A stretch of DNA of 42,560 nucleotides from Actinomycetes bacterium. GTDB lineage: Bacteria > Actinomycetota > CALGFH01. Each line of letters begins with the position of its first letter. Position 1 is the first letter of the stretch. Under the pieces are notes generated by a model, which worked only from the letters and a program-made list of their open reading frames with translations, had not been told where the DNA came from and ran no database searches. Location: contig DASYUT010000196.1 of the NCBI GenBank assembly GCA_036000965.1, positions 1 through 42,560 on the forward strand, in the 5' to 3' direction. A program made the position numbers and the translations under genes. Shown here in pieces: positions 32,873 through 41,557 of the stretch.

Positions 32873-34264
32873 TCAGGCGGGGGACATGGCGACCTGCTGG
32901 TCGAGGGTGGACGGGGCGGTGTAGCCGGGGGCGGCCTTCTTGGCCCGCACCAGCACGGTGGTGCCCCAGGACCGGTAGGAACCCTTGATCGCCGGGGTGG
33001 AGCCGTTGACCAGGGTGACCAGGCGGGCCTTGTAGCTCGGGCTCTGGAAGAAGACCCGGCTCATGTCGACCGAGATCCGCACGGCGTTGGCGAGGTAGAA
33101 CAGGTCGATGGTGGGGGTCATCACGATCCAGTCGCAGGCGGTGAACCGCACCGAGGGCTGCACCCTGGCGCTGCTGGGGAACGGGCTGGCGTAGCGGATC
33201 ATGGTGATGCGCCCAAGCCTGTAGCGGTCCCCGGTAGGGTCGCTGCGGCGGACCTCCCAGCGGGTCCCGGTGAAGCTGTAGCCGGTGACGTTGGTGACCG
33301 CGCCCTGGCTGCCGTCCTGCGGGGGGGTGTGGAAGTACAACGTCGGCTTGCGCACGATCACCGACCCGCCGGTCACCGTGACCTGCCCGCCCGAGACCAC
33401 GTTGAACACCGCCCCATCCTCGAGCCTGGGCCGCGAGGTCCACGAGCTCAGCCGGGTGGCGTAGTCGCTGTCGGGGAACGACACCCCGTAGGTGACCTCC
33501 CCGCCGTTGAGCTGATGGTTGACCGCCTGGGAGTTGGCGTAGTCGAAGTCGATGAAGTTGTCGCGGCCGTGGTAGCGGTCCACCACCAGGGAGTCGGTCA
33601 TCTGGTCGCCGTCGAACCGGAACGCCCGGTGGACCTCGTTGACCTCCACGGCCACATGGTTCTGCCAGGTCGTGCCCCCGGTGGGGACCGGGTCCCGGGA
33701 CGACTCGCGGAACCGGAAGGCACCCGAGTGCTCCTGCAGGCCTCTGAGGCCGCCGGCCGGGCCGGCGGGGTCGACCCCGTTGACGGTGAAGTCGGTGAAG
33801 GTGAGCGCGCCGGCGCGGTGGATGTCGAACAGGTAGTCCGCGCCCTCGTGCTGGATGACGGTGGCGCCGGGGCCGTCGCCGCGGATGGTGAACCCGTGCA
33901 GGTACTCAAGCAGGTGGGTGTGGGTGTTGCGGTAGATCCCCTTGGGGATGTACAGCGCGGGCAGCCCCAGGTAGCGGCGCGCCCCGCCGGTGCCCACCGG
34001 GTAGCTCCACGACGCCAGGCTGCGGCAGTGGGCGATCGCGGCGCTGATCGCCTGGGTCCAGTCCCAGGTGTTGGGGTTGGCCGGGTCGGCCTTGACGGCC
34101 AGGTCCTCGAACTGCCACAGGTTGACCGGCTCGTGGCCGGGCACCTCGGAGCGGACGGGACGGACCTGCGCCGGGCCCAGCATCACCCCGCACGCCAGCG
34201 CGGTCGCCAGCCCTCCCGCCACCAGCGCCTTGGCCAACCGGCCCCTGCCCCGTCCTGCCGCCAT
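32873..34264 (-). CDS. Secreted right-handed beta-helix (pectate-lyase-like) protein
   Basis: A 463-residue exported protein. Residues 1-37 are a signal peptide (RGRGRLAKALVAGGLATALA, then CGVMLG). NTWDWTQAISAAIAHCRSLA and LPALYIPKGIYRNT resemble the start of pectate_lyase_3/glycosyl-hydrolase-28-type beta-helices, and repeated short Val/Thr/Ile-rich strands with FTIRGDGPGATVIQH and VVSGGQVTVTGGSVIV fit a solenoid. No catalytic Asp pair can be assigned, so activity on a polysaccharide is possible but unproven. ATG 34264 is preferred, after GGGGGCTGTG; the frame extends upstream without a better start. A terminator hairpin follows. Confidence 0.75.
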   Translation of the reverse strand: MAAGRGRGRLAKALVAGGLATALACGVMLGPAQVRPVRSEVPGHEPVNLWQFEDLAVKADPANPNTWDWTQAISAAIAHCRSLASWSYPVGTGGARRYLGLPALYIPKGIYRNTHTHLLEYLHGFTIRGDGPGATVIQHEGADYLFDIHRAGALTFTDFTVNGVDPAGPAGGLRGLQEHSGAFRFRESSRDPVPTGGTTWQNHVAVEVNEVHRAFRFDGDQMTDSLVVDRYHGRDNFIDFDYANSQAVNHQLNGGEVTYGVSFPDSDYATRLSSWTSRPRLEDGAVFNVVSGGQVTVTGGSVIVRKPTLYFHTPPQDGSQGAVTNVTGYSFTGTRWEVRRSDPTGDRYRLGRITMIRYASPFPSSARVQPSVRFTACDWIVMTPTIDLFYLANAVRISVDMSRVFFQSPSYKARLVTLVNGSTPAIKGSYRSWGTTVLVRAKKAAPGYTAPSTLDQQVAMSPA

Positions 34265-34547
34265 CACAGCCCCCAAAACAACGGCTCCTGCTGGGTCGTG
34301 CGGCGGGCAGACCCGCACAGGGCGGAGCACCTGCGCTGTCTGTAGCAGTAGTGAACCGGCCACTCGGGTGGCGGGGTATTGGCAGTCCTCCCCACCCCCT
34401 CCGCATCACTACGTAGGAGTCCAGGCTAAGTAGCCGCCAGCCCACGGACTAGTTACCCCGCACCCGCAGCCCCACTGGCCAGCAACAACACGCCGACGGG
34501 GAGGTCAGGACAGGTGGCTGCGGCGGGCCCGGCGAGGCGCTGAGCGC
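34265..34547. promoter_or_regulatory. Intergenic region with CTACGTAG-like elements
   Basis: Between the beta-helix start and the histidine-kinase stop. It holds the palindrome CTACGTAG (34409-34416) and the near-copy CTAAGTAG (34426-34433), 17 bases apart. They lie about 145 bases upstream of the beta-helix start, so a regulator site for that gene is possible. No gene is seen. Confidence 0.35.
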
Positions 34548-35978
34548 TCATGCCGGCGGGCGGCCACAAGGGCGGCCCGCCGGTCGGTCGGAGGTCAGCG
34601 GACGGACGGCCAGCGGCAGCCGGAGCTCGAAGGTCGTCTCCCCCGGCTTCGACGCGACGGTGAGGTCACCGCCCAGGCCGCGCGCGGCCGACGCGGCGAT
34701 GGCCAGGCCCAGGCCGGTCCCCGAGCAACTCCTGGCGGTGGCGCTGCGGTAGAACCGCTCGAACACGTGCGGCAGGTCCTCCGGAGCGATGCCGGACCCG
34801 TCGTCACGCACCTGCACGACCGCTTCGCCCCGCCTGACGTGGAGGGAGGCCAGGACGTGAGGGCCGCCGTGGACGACCGCGTTGTCGAGCAGGTTGCCGA
34901 GCGCACGGTCGATCAGGCCGTCCCGGACGGCGACCGTCACCGGGGCGCCGGGCACGGCCGCACGGATCTCGCGCCCAGGGGCGACCCGGCGGGTGCGGAC
35001 GACCTCCTGGGTCAGGGCGGCCCCGAGGTCGACCAGGCCGCGCTCCTGGTCGACGACCTGGGTGTCACCGCGGGCCAGATGGAGGAGCCCGTCCACCAGG
35101 CGGCTCATGCGCTCGGCGTCGGCCCGCAGCTCGCCGACGGCGGCCGTCTGCTCCTCGACAGGCATGCCCGGGTTGCGGGCCATGATGTCCACGTTGCCGC
35201 GCAGGCTGGTCAGTGGCGTGCGGAGCTCGTGGGAGGCGTCGGCCATGAAGCGCCGTTGCGCCTCGAGCGCGCTGGCCAGCTCCGCCTGGGCGACCTCGAG
35301 GCGGGCGAGCATGCGGTTCAGGGTTCGGGCGAGGTCGCCGACCTCGTCGTGGGCGCCGGCGGCGACCCGCTTGGACGGGTCGCCGCTGTCGGCCACCGCC
35401 CGGGCCGCCGCGCTGATCACGGTGACCGGCTGCATGGCGGCCCGGCCGGCCACCCAGGCGAGCAGCGCGGCCAGGGCGAGGGCGACCAGGCCGGAGACGA
35501 TCAGCAGGCGCTGGACCCGGCCCACGGTGGCCCTGGTGTTGTCGACCAGGCCGAGGGTGACCGCGCCGATGCGGCCGAACCCGATGACGTTGACCGGCGC
35601 GGTGAGCGTCCGCAGCGGCACGCCTTCCAGGCGCACGCTGGCGTACCTGGCGCCGGCCTCGCCCCGGGCCACCGGGGCCACGACCCCCGCGGGGGCGATC
35701 GCCTCGGGGAGGGTCGAGCCCGGCACGGGGCGGCCGTCGGTGTCCAGGACCTGGAACAGCGTGCCCGGGATGCGCACCTCGAAGGGCAGGCCGGGGTAGT
35801 TCTCGAGGAGCTTGCCCGCGGCTGGTCCGGTGGCGTAGCCGACCTGGTCGGCCAGGCGCTGGTCGAGGGCCTGGCGCATGCTGTGGGACAGGATCGTGGT
35901 GACGCTCGGGACCAGCACGGCCAGCACGGCCAGCACGACCCCGACCGCGGCCAGGGTGATCCGCATGCGCAGGGTCAA
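34548..35978 (-). CDS. Sensor histidine kinase
   Basis: A 476-residue membrane kinase. The first span is near residues 8-28 and the second near 158-180, with an extracellular sensor between them. HAMP follows (AMQPVTVISAAARAVADSGD), then HisKA with the phospho-accepting His in FMADASHELRTPLTSLRG. The ATPase domain has N box LGNLLDNAVVHGG, G1 VRDDGSGIAPEDLPHVFERF and G2 SGTGLGLAIAASAARGLGG. It starts 8 bases after the response-regulator stop. The C-terminal residues are Pro/Arg-rich (RPAGRPCGRPPA) and their DNA is a GC hairpin. The signal is not known; the neighbouring MacAB-like operon suggests envelope stress or an antimicrobial, by inference. Confidence 0.95.
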   Translation of the reverse strand: MTLRMRITLAAVGVVLAVLAVLVPSVTTILSHSMRQALDQRLADQVGYATGPAAGKLLENYPGLPFEVRIPGTLFQVLDTDGRPVPGSTLPEAIAPAGVVAPVARGEAGARYASVRLEGVPLRTLTAPVNVIGFGRIGAVTLGLVDNTRATVGRVQRLLIVSGLVALALAALLAWVAGRAAMQPVTVISAAARAVADSGDPSKRVAAGAHDEVGDLARTLNRMLARLEVAQAELASALEAQRRFMADASHELRTPLTSLRGNVDIMARNPGMPVEEQTAAVGELRADAERMSRLVDGLLHLARGDTQVVDQERGLVDLGAALTQEVVRTRRVAPGREIRAAVPGAPVTVAVRDGLIDRALGNLLDNAVVHGGPHVLASLHVRRGEAVVQVRDDGSGIAPEDLPHVFERFYRSATARSCSGTGLGLAIAASAARGLGGDLTVASKPGETTFELRLPLAVRPLTSDRPAGRPCGRPPA

Positions 35979-35986
35979 GCGCGCCC

Positions 35987-36667
35987 CTAGTCCTCCCGCA
36001 GCGCGTACCCGGCGCCACGAACGGTGTGGACCAGCCGGCTCTCGCCGGCCGCCTCCAGCTTACGCCGCAGGTAGAGGACGTAGACGTCGACGACGTTGGT
36101 GTCGGTGTCGAAGTCGTAGCCCCACACCCGGGCCAGCAGCTCGTCACGGGCGAGCACCTGGCGCGGTCGCCGCATGAAGGTCTCGAGCAGCTCGAACTCG
36201 CGCGGGGTGAGGTCGATCCGGCGGCCGGCGCGCGAGACCTCGTAGGAGTACCGGTCCAGGGTGAGGTCGGCGAAGCGGAGGAGTTGGCTCTCGCTCTCGG
36301 TGTGGCGGCGGCGCAGCAGGGCGCGGACGCGGGCCAGCAGCTCCTCGAAGGCGAACGGCTTGATCAGGTAGTCGTCGGCGCCGGCTTCCAGCCCGGTGAC
36401 CCGGTCGCCGACCGTGTCGTAGGCGGTCAGGATGAGGATCGGGGTGTCGTCGCCAGCGTTGCGCAGGCGCCGGCAGACCTCGAGCCCGTCGAGCACCGGC
36501 ATGCGGACGTCGAGCACGATGCAGTCGACCGGCCGGGCCCGGAGCATGTCCAGGGCGCGCTCGCCGTCGCCTGCCACGGTCACCCGGAATCCCTCGTAAC
36601 CGAGCCCGCGTTGCAGCATCGAACGGATATGGTCGTCATCGTCGACGATCAGCAACGAGCTCGACAT
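35987..36667 (-). CDS. OmpR-family response regulator
   Basis: A 226-residue two-domain regulator. The receiver has SLLIVDDDDHIRSM, CIVLDVRMPVLDGLEV (Asp near residue 52), PILILTAYDT and DYLIKPFAFEELLARVRALL. The C-terminal winged helix contains LTPREFELLETFMRRPRQVL and DTNVVDVYVLYLRRKLE, then VHTVRGAGYALRED. ATG 36667 begins the receiver; 20 extra in-frame codons upstream are not conserved. It is coupled to the kinase by an 8-base gap and is like MprA/TcrA regulators. It may control itself and the export operon 264 bases upstream. Confidence 0.95.
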   Translation of the reverse strand: MSSSLLIVDDDDHIRSMLQRGLGYEGFRVTVAGDGERALDMLRARPVDCIVLDVRMPVLDGLEVCRRLRNAGDDTPILILTAYDTVGDRVTGLEAGADDYLIKPFAFEELLARVRALLRRRHTESESQLLRFADLTLDRYSYEVSRAGRRIDLTPREFELLETFMRRPRQVLARDELLARVWGYDFDTDTNVVDVYVLYLRRKLEAAGESRLVHTVRGAGYALRED

Positions 36668-36884
36668 GGCGGCCCCGAGGTGTCGGTCAGCTGGGCCGAC
36701 CGGGGCGGCGGCAAGAGCGACGGTCACTCCGCCGCCACCACGGTCTACGCTCGCTCGAGAGCTGGCTCGCGGCCCGGCGGGGTCAGGGTGGGAGATCGAC
36801 CCCGTGCGGATGGCCGCCAGATCGGGTGAACGCGCTAGCGGATACGTTCTAACCCCCGGAGGTAGGACGAGCCTGTGCGTGCGA

Positions 36885-36904
36885 TTAGAAACCTATAAGA
36901 ACCT
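36885..36904 (-). promoter_or_regulatory. Candidate OmpR-type direct-repeat operator
   Basis: On the minus strand AGGTTCTTAT is followed at once by AGGTTTCTAA: two similar heptamers spaced by one helical turn, as bound by OmpR-family regulators. It lies about 220 bases upstream of the response-regulator start in an AT-richer part of the 36668-36930 gap. No matching -35/-10 is convincing. Confidence 0.35.
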
Positions 36905-36930
36905 TGAGAGCCGTCCGTACGCAGGTATGT

Positions 36931-38115
36931 TCATTCGTACCGGAGCGCGGCGATCGGCTGCATCCGGGCGGCTTTGCGGGCCGGGTACACACCGAAGAAG
37001 ATCCCGACCGCGACGCTGACGCCGAAGGCGAGGGCAACCGACCACCAGGTGATGTCCGCCGGCACCGGCGAGAGCCTGGCCACCAGCACCGCCCCGGCGA
37101 TGCCGAGCAGGATCCCGACGATGCCCCCGCTGACGGTGAGCGCCACCGCCTCGAGCAGGAACTGCCTGAGCACGTCGCGGGTGCGGGCGCCCACCGCCTT
37201 GCGCAGGCCGATCTCACGCGTCCGCTCGGACACGCTCACCAGCATGATGTTCATCACCCCCACCCCGCCGACCACCAGGGAGATGCCGGCGATCGAGGCG
37301 AGCACCAGGGTGAGCACCGACAGGATGCGCCCGACCACGCCGAGGATCTCCTCCTGGGTGAGGACCTGGAAGTCCTGCTCGGGGTGGGCGGCGCGCACCA
37401 CCTGCCTGATGGTGCGCTGCTCCTCCTCGATTTCCCCGGTGCTCGCCGCCTTCACGGCGATGCCGTCGATCCGGTCGACGCCGAACAGGCGCTGGGCGGC
37501 GGTGACCGGGATGAACACCTCCTGGTTGCGGTCGACCCCGAGCGTGCTGCCGACGCGGCTGAGCACGCCGACGACGCGGAAGCGGACGCCGCCGATGGCG
37601 ACCGTCTTGCCCAGCGGGTCGCGGTCGGGGAAGAGCGCGTCGGCCGGGTCGGCCCCGAGCACGGCCACACGGCGCCGCACCTCCACGTCCGACGCTGACA
37701 GGAACGTCCCCCGCGAGACCGTGCGGTCGAACACCAGCGGGATGTTCTCGTTGGTGCCGTTGACGTTGACGCTGTACCGGCGCACACCCACCCGGGCGAT
37801 CTCGCCCGAGGCGACCGTGACCGCCACCCGCCGCGGGTCGCCGATGGCGTCGCCGATCCGGCGGGCGTCGTCGAGCTGGAGGCGGGAGACCGACGGCGTC
37901 GACCCGAACGACAGGTTGCCCGGGGCCACGAACAGGATGTTGGAGCCGAGGGACTCGATCCCGGAGGTGACCTCTGTGCGGGCGCCGCTGCCGATCGCGA
38001 CCAGCAGCACGACGCTCATGACGCCGATCACCACGCCGAGCATGGTCAGGCTCGAGCGCAGCTTGTTGGCGCGCAGCGCCTCCCACGCGGTCCGCATCGC
38101 CTCGCCCAGCCTCAC
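36931..38115 (-). CDS. MacB-type ABC transporter permease (FtsX family)
   Basis: A 394-residue permease. The first span is at about 24-45 (SSLTMLGVVIGVMSVVLLVA), followed by a large extracytoplasmic MacB-PCD domain (about 50-265). Three C-terminal spans form the FtsX domain: SLVVGGVGVMNIMLVSVSER, RTREIGLRKAVGARTRDVL (coupling motif), and GVYPARKAARMQPIAALRYE, the usual end. GTG 38115 overlaps the ATPase stop (GTGA). An ATG 18 bases inside is the other choice. It works with the ATPase and the MacA-like lipoprotein in export or envelope-stress efflux; cargo unknown. Confidence 0.94.
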   Translation of the reverse strand: MRLGEAMRTAWEALRANKLRSSLTMLGVVIGVMSVVLLVAIGSGARTEVTSGIESLGSNILFVAPGNLSFGSTPSVSRLQLDDARRIGDAIGDPRRVAVTVASGEIARVGVRRYSVNVNGTNENIPLVFDRTVSRGTFLSASDVEVRRRVAVLGADPADALFPDRDPLGKTVAIGGVRFRVVGVLSRVGSTLGVDRNQEVFIPVTAAQRLFGVDRIDGIAVKAASTGEIEEEQRTIRQVVRAAHPEQDFQVLTQEEILGVVGRILSVLTLVLASIAGISLVVGGVGVMNIMLVSVSERTREIGLRKAVGARTRDVLRQFLLEAVALTVSGGIVGILLGIAGAVLVARLSPVPADITWWSVALAFGVSVAVGIFFGVYPARKAARMQPIAALRYE

Positions 38116-38909
38116 CCCGACGCCTCCCGCTGGTCCCGCGCACCCGGGCCCGCCTCCCGTGGCTGCGAACGGCCGAGGGTGCCCAGGGGGCCGTAGCGGC
38201 CGGTGGCGGCCGAGCGGGCCACCTCGTCCTCCGGCGCGAGGCGGCCGTCGCGCACGACCACGATGCGGCCGAAGCGCTCGGCGACCCCCGGGTCGTGGGT
38301 CACGACCACGACCGCCACCCCGCGCTCGGCGTGCAGGCGGGCGAGCAGGCCGAGAACCTCCTCGCCCGAGCGCGAGTCGAGGTTGCCGGTGGGCTCGTCG
38401 GCCAGCAGCATCGCCGGCTCGGTCACCAGCGCCCGCGCGATCGCGACCCGCTGCTGCTCGCCGCCTGACAGCTGCGACGGCCGGTGGCCGAGGCGGTGGC
38501 CGAGCCCGACCGACTCGAGCGCCTGGACCGCGAGGCGGCGGCGCTCGGCCCGGCCCACGCCCCGGTACACCAGCGGCAGCCCCACGTTGCCGACCGCCGG
38601 GGTCCTGGGCAGGAGCTGGAAGCTCTGGAACACGAAGCCGACCACCTGGTTGCGGACCCGGGCCAGCTCGTCGTCGGACATGGCCGTGACGTCCCGGCCC
38701 TGGAAGGCAAGGCTCCCGGAGGTCGGCCGGTCCAGCCCGCCGACCAGGCCGAGCAGGGTGGACTTGCCCGAACCGCTCGGGCCCATGATGGCCAGGGAGT
38801 CGCCCGGCTCCACGACCAGGTCCACCCCGTCGAGGGCGCGCACCTCCACCCCGTCGAGTCGGTAGACCTTGGTCACGCCGCTGGCGGTGACCACCGGCGG
38901 GGCGTCCAT
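38112..38909 (-). CDS. MacB/LolD-type ABC transporter ATPase
   Basis: A 265-residue ATPase. Walker A GPSGSGKSTLLGLVGG near residue 43, the signature LSGGEQQRVAIARALVTEPA, Walker B MLLADEPTGNLD, and the His switch in VVVVTHDPGVAE. VGFVFQSFQLLPRTPAVGNV is the Q-loop region typical of LolD/MacB. The ATG shares one base with the stop of the adaptor gene (TGATG), and its stop overlaps the permease start. A hydrophilic tail of about 35 residues follows the core. Confidence 0.96.
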   Translation of the reverse strand: MDAPPVVTASGVTKVYRLDGVEVRALDGVDLVVEPGDSLAIMGPSGSGKSTLLGLVGGLDRPTSGSLAFQGRDVTAMSDDELARVRNQVVGFVFQSFQLLPRTPAVGNVGLPLVYRGVGRAERRRLAVQALESVGLGHRLGHRPSQLSGGEQQRVAIARALVTEPAMLLADEPTGNLDSRSGEEVLGLLARLHAERGVAVVVVTHDPGVAERFGRIVVVRDGRLAPEDEVARSAATGRYGPLGTLGRSQPREAGPGARDQREASG

Positions 38910-40306
38910 CAGCTCCCCGGCCAGTCCTGGCCGTCCCGCAGGCGCTCGGCGCCCCGGGAGACGACCCGCTCACCGTCCCGCAGCCCGGCGGCGATGGCAA
39001 CCCGGTCCTCGCCGTCGGCCGCCACCCGGACCTGGCGCAGGCGCACCTTGCCGCCCTCGATCACGAACACGGCCTGGCCGCGCTCCCGGCCGACCAGAGC
39101 CGACCCGGGCACCGAGAGCGCGCCGCGGGCCCGGCGGACCTCGATCTGGGCGGTGGCCGTCATGCCCACCCGCGGGGTCGGCCGGCGCTCGTCCTCGGCG
39201 GCTTCGACGACCTCACCGAGCGTGAGGTCGACCTGGTAGGTCACCCCGCCGGCGGCGGACCGGCCCGACGGCGAGGGGGCGACCGCCACCCGGCGCACCC
39301 GGGCGGCGAACCTGGCGCCCGGGAACGCGTCGAGCTCGACCACGGCGGGCTGGCCGGCCCTGACCAGGGCCACGTCGGTCTCGTCGACCGAGGTGGCCAC
39401 GGTCAGGCTGGCCACGTCGTAGACGGTGGCGACGGTCTGGCCGGCGGCGACCTCGGCGCCGGTCCGCAGCACGGGGCCGGTCTGAGCGCTTGCGGCCCCC
39501 CCGGTGAGGCCCTGCAGCGCCTGCTCGGCTCCTGCGGGCAGCGACGGCAGGGTCGGCACGCCCCCGCTCCCCCCGCCCGTGCCCGAGCGGCCGAGCTGCA
39601 CCGTGCCGGACAGGGGGGCGCGGAGGGTGAGCCGGTCCCGTTGGCTCTCGGCCACCTCCACGGCGATGGCGGCCTGGGCCCGCTGCGCCGCGGTGGCCGC
39701 GTCGACGGAGCGGCGCACGGCGTCCACCTGCTGGTTGGCCACGTCGGCAGCCTGGCGCGCGGCACGGTCGGCACGCTGCTGGGCCTTGGCGATCCGCTCC
39801 TGGGCCTGGTCGAGCTGGTCGGCGAGCCGGCCCCGCTGGGGCTCGGGGAGGATGGGCAGGATGCCGCGCAGCGCGTTGAGCACCGCCTGGCTCGTGCTCG
39901 CGACCTGCGACTGGACGTCGTTGACGAGGGAGATGGCCGAGCCGGTGGACAGGGTCGGCACCACCGAGCCGAGCGAGGAGGCGGCGGCGAGGGCGGAGCG
40001 GGCCTGGCGGATCTGCGCGTCGACCAGGCTGGACGAGAGCTGGGCGACCACCTGGCCCTGGTGGACGCGGGCGCCGTCGGCCACGAGCAGGCGGTCGATC
40101 TGGCCGGCGGCGGGTGCGGCCAGGTCGGCCTGGGCGGCGGCCTCGAGCGACCCGGGCGCGTTGATGCGCTCGACAACGTCCGCGGTGCGCACGGCGTCGG
40201 CGGCGAAGCGCCGGTCCGGGCCGGAGCTGCACGCCCCCAGGGCGAGGGCGGCGGCCAGCAGGACGGACCCCAGCACCGGGAGCCCGCCCCGAGTCCTGAG
40301 CTGCAT
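38909..40306 (-). CDS. MacA/HlyD-like efflux adaptor lipoprotein
   Basis: A 465-residue periplasmic-adaptor-type protein. A lipoprotein signal peptide (LPVLGSVLLAAALALGACSS) has its Cys near residue 26. The barrel-sandwich halves are at about 45-90 and 240-310, separated by a long coiled coil (about 90-225, rich in AQQRADRAARQAADVANQQV). The lipoyl-like segment is LAAPAAGQIDRLLVADGARV, with RLTLRAPLSGTVQLG as its partner. A beta-barrel (VDETDVALVRAGQPAVVEL) and a membrane-proximal domain (GALSVPGSALVGRERGQAV) follow. It heads the operon with the ATPase and permease. In monoderms such adaptors couple MacB-like pumps; the role here is inferred. Confidence 0.9.
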   Translation of the reverse strand: MQLRTRGGLPVLGSVLLAAALALGACSSGPDRRFAADAVRTADVVERINAPGSLEAAAQADLAAPAAGQIDRLLVADGARVHQGQVVAQLSSSLVDAQIRQARSALAAASSLGSVVPTLSTGSAISLVNDVQSQVASTSQAVLNALRGILPILPEPQRGRLADQLDQAQERIAKAQQRADRAARQAADVANQQVDAVRRSVDAATAAQRAQAAIAVEVAESQRDRLTLRAPLSGTVQLGRSGTGGGSGGVPTLPSLPAGAEQALQGLTGGAASAQTGPVLRTGAEVAAGQTVATVYDVASLTVATSVDETDVALVRAGQPAVVELDAFPGARFAARVRRVAVAPSPSGRSAAGGVTYQVDLTLGEVVEAAEDERRPTPRVGMTATAQIEVRRARGALSVPGSALVGRERGQAVFVIEGGKVRLRQVRVAADGEDRVAIAAGLRDGERVVSRGAERLRDGQDWPGS

Positions 40307-40532
40307 CCGGCACCCTCTCCCCTGCCCGAGCCGACCAGCGGGTAGGCGCCCTCACAAGGCGCCACGCCTCCTCGAACGAGAGCATAGAGGCGCCCTCCGA
40401 CTTGCGCCCCCCATCCTCCCCACCCGGGCAGCGCTCGGGCAGCGGCTGGCGCTTCAGCTTCACCTGTCCCGCGGAGCAAGCGTCCCGGCAGACCTCATCG
40501 ACAGCCTCGGCGATGTCCTCCCTACCCCGGGC
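40307..40532. other. Non-coding stretch with repeat pieces
   Basis: No gene is recognised in the 339-base gap 40307-40645. A 23-base piece at about 40436-40458 (cgggcagcggctggcgcttc...) is found again at about 40528-40550 and so belongs to the decayed repeat that extends over the proline dehydrogenase end. Confidence 0.5.
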
Positions 40533-40680
40533 AGCGGCTGGCGCTTCAGCGGGTGGGACGAAGTGGTAGCAGCTGGCGCCTGAGCAGGTTGGAGAGGAAG
40601 CGGTAGCGGCTGGCGCTTCAGCGGGTGGAGAGGAAGAAGTAGCAGCTACCGCTTGAGCAGGTTGGAGAGGAAGAAGTAGA
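40533..40680. repeat. Decayed 35-37-bp tandem repeat over the proline dehydrogenase 3' end
   Basis: Units start at 40533, 40568, 40605 and 40641, each like agc(a/g)gct..cgcttgagcaggttggag. The last unit (40641-40680) is the true end of the gene (LYFFLSNLLKR and the stop). The other three lie past the stop and are copies of those final codons with substitutions. Confidence 0.85.
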
Positions 40681-41557
40681 GGTTGGCGGGCCGCTCGGCC
40701 AGCCGGCGCATGAAGTAGGGGTACCACTGGTCCCCGTAGGGGACGTAGACGCGCAGGCGGTAGCCCTCGGCCAGCACCTGCTCCTGGAGGTCCCGGCGGA
40801 CCCCGTAGAGCATCTGGAACTCGAAGGTGTCCCGGTCCCGCTCGTACCTGGCGACCAGGGTCTTGGTCAGGCGGACGAGAACCGGGTCGTGGGTGGCCAC
40901 CATCGGGTAGGGGTTGTCCTGGACGAGGGCGTCGAGCAGGCGGGCGTAGGCGCCGTCCACGCTCGCCTTCTCCGGGTAGGCGGCCTCGGGCGACTCCTGG
41001 TAGGCGCCCTTGACCAGCCGGACGGGCACGCCCCAGCGGTTCAGCCGCGCGAGGTCGTCGCGGGTGCGGTACAGGTATGCCTGCACGCACACGCCGATCT
41101 GGTCGTAGGACTCGGCGAGCTGGCGCACGGTGTCCAAGGTCCGTTCGACGTAGTCGTGCGCCTCCATGTCGACGCCGACCATGGCGCCGACCTCCTTGCC
41201 CCTGGCCGCCACCCTGGACGCCTCCTCGAGCGCGAGCTCGGGCCGGATGTCCAGCCCCATCGCGGTCAGCTTGACCGAGATGTTGGCGTCGAGCCCCTGC
41301 TCCTGGATGCGGTCGAGGGCGGCCAGGTAGGCGGCGGTCGACTCGCGCGCCTGCGCCTCCGACTCGGTGTTCTCGCCCAGGTAGTCGAGGGCGACGGACG
41401 CGCCCTTGGCGTTCAGCTCGCGGATCACCCGGTCCGCGTCGTCGATCGTGTTGCCGGCGATGAACCGTCCGGCCACGCGCCGGGCGACCGGGTTGCTGGT
41501 CATCTGGCGCTTGAGGGCCGGTGACCCGGCGGCCTTCAGCAACGTTGCCTTGAGCAC
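40646..41557 (-). CDS. Proline dehydrogenase
   Basis: A 303-residue FAD-dependent proline dehydrogenase (monofunctional, PutB-type) that oxidises proline to pyrroline-5-carboxylate. ISVKLTAMGLDIRPELA, GVDMEAHDYVERTLD, VCVQAYLYRTRDDL and VRLVKGAYQE (active-site Lys/Glu strand) follow the barrel. EFQMLYGVRRDLQEQVL and RVYVPYGDQWYPYFMRRLAERP are the C-terminal family signatures. GTG start at 41557 with GAGGTGGAGGC upstream. No P5C dehydrogenase is seen nearby. Tandem duplication of its 3' end lies just past the stop. Confidence 0.95.
   Translation of the reverse strand: MLKATLLKAAGSPALKRQMTSNPVARRVAGRFIAGNTIDDADRVIRELNAKGASVALDYLGENTESEAQARESTAAYLAALDRIQEQGLDANISVKLTAMGLDIRPELALEEASRVAARGKEVGAMVGVDMEAHDYVERTLDTVRQLAESYDQIGVCVQAYLYRTRDDLARLNRWGVPVRLVKGAYQESPEAAYPEKASVDGAYARLLDALVQDNPYPMVATHDPVLVRLTKTLVARYERDRDTFEFQMLYGVRRDLQEQVLAEGYRLRVYVPYGDQWYPYFMRRLAERPANLYFFLSNLLKR

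Noticed and set aside
40307-40400. Possible small minus-strand gene starting MLSFEEAWRLV
   Set aside because: The frame loses any protein-like character after about 15 codons and runs over the adaptor gene; no ribosome site was seen.
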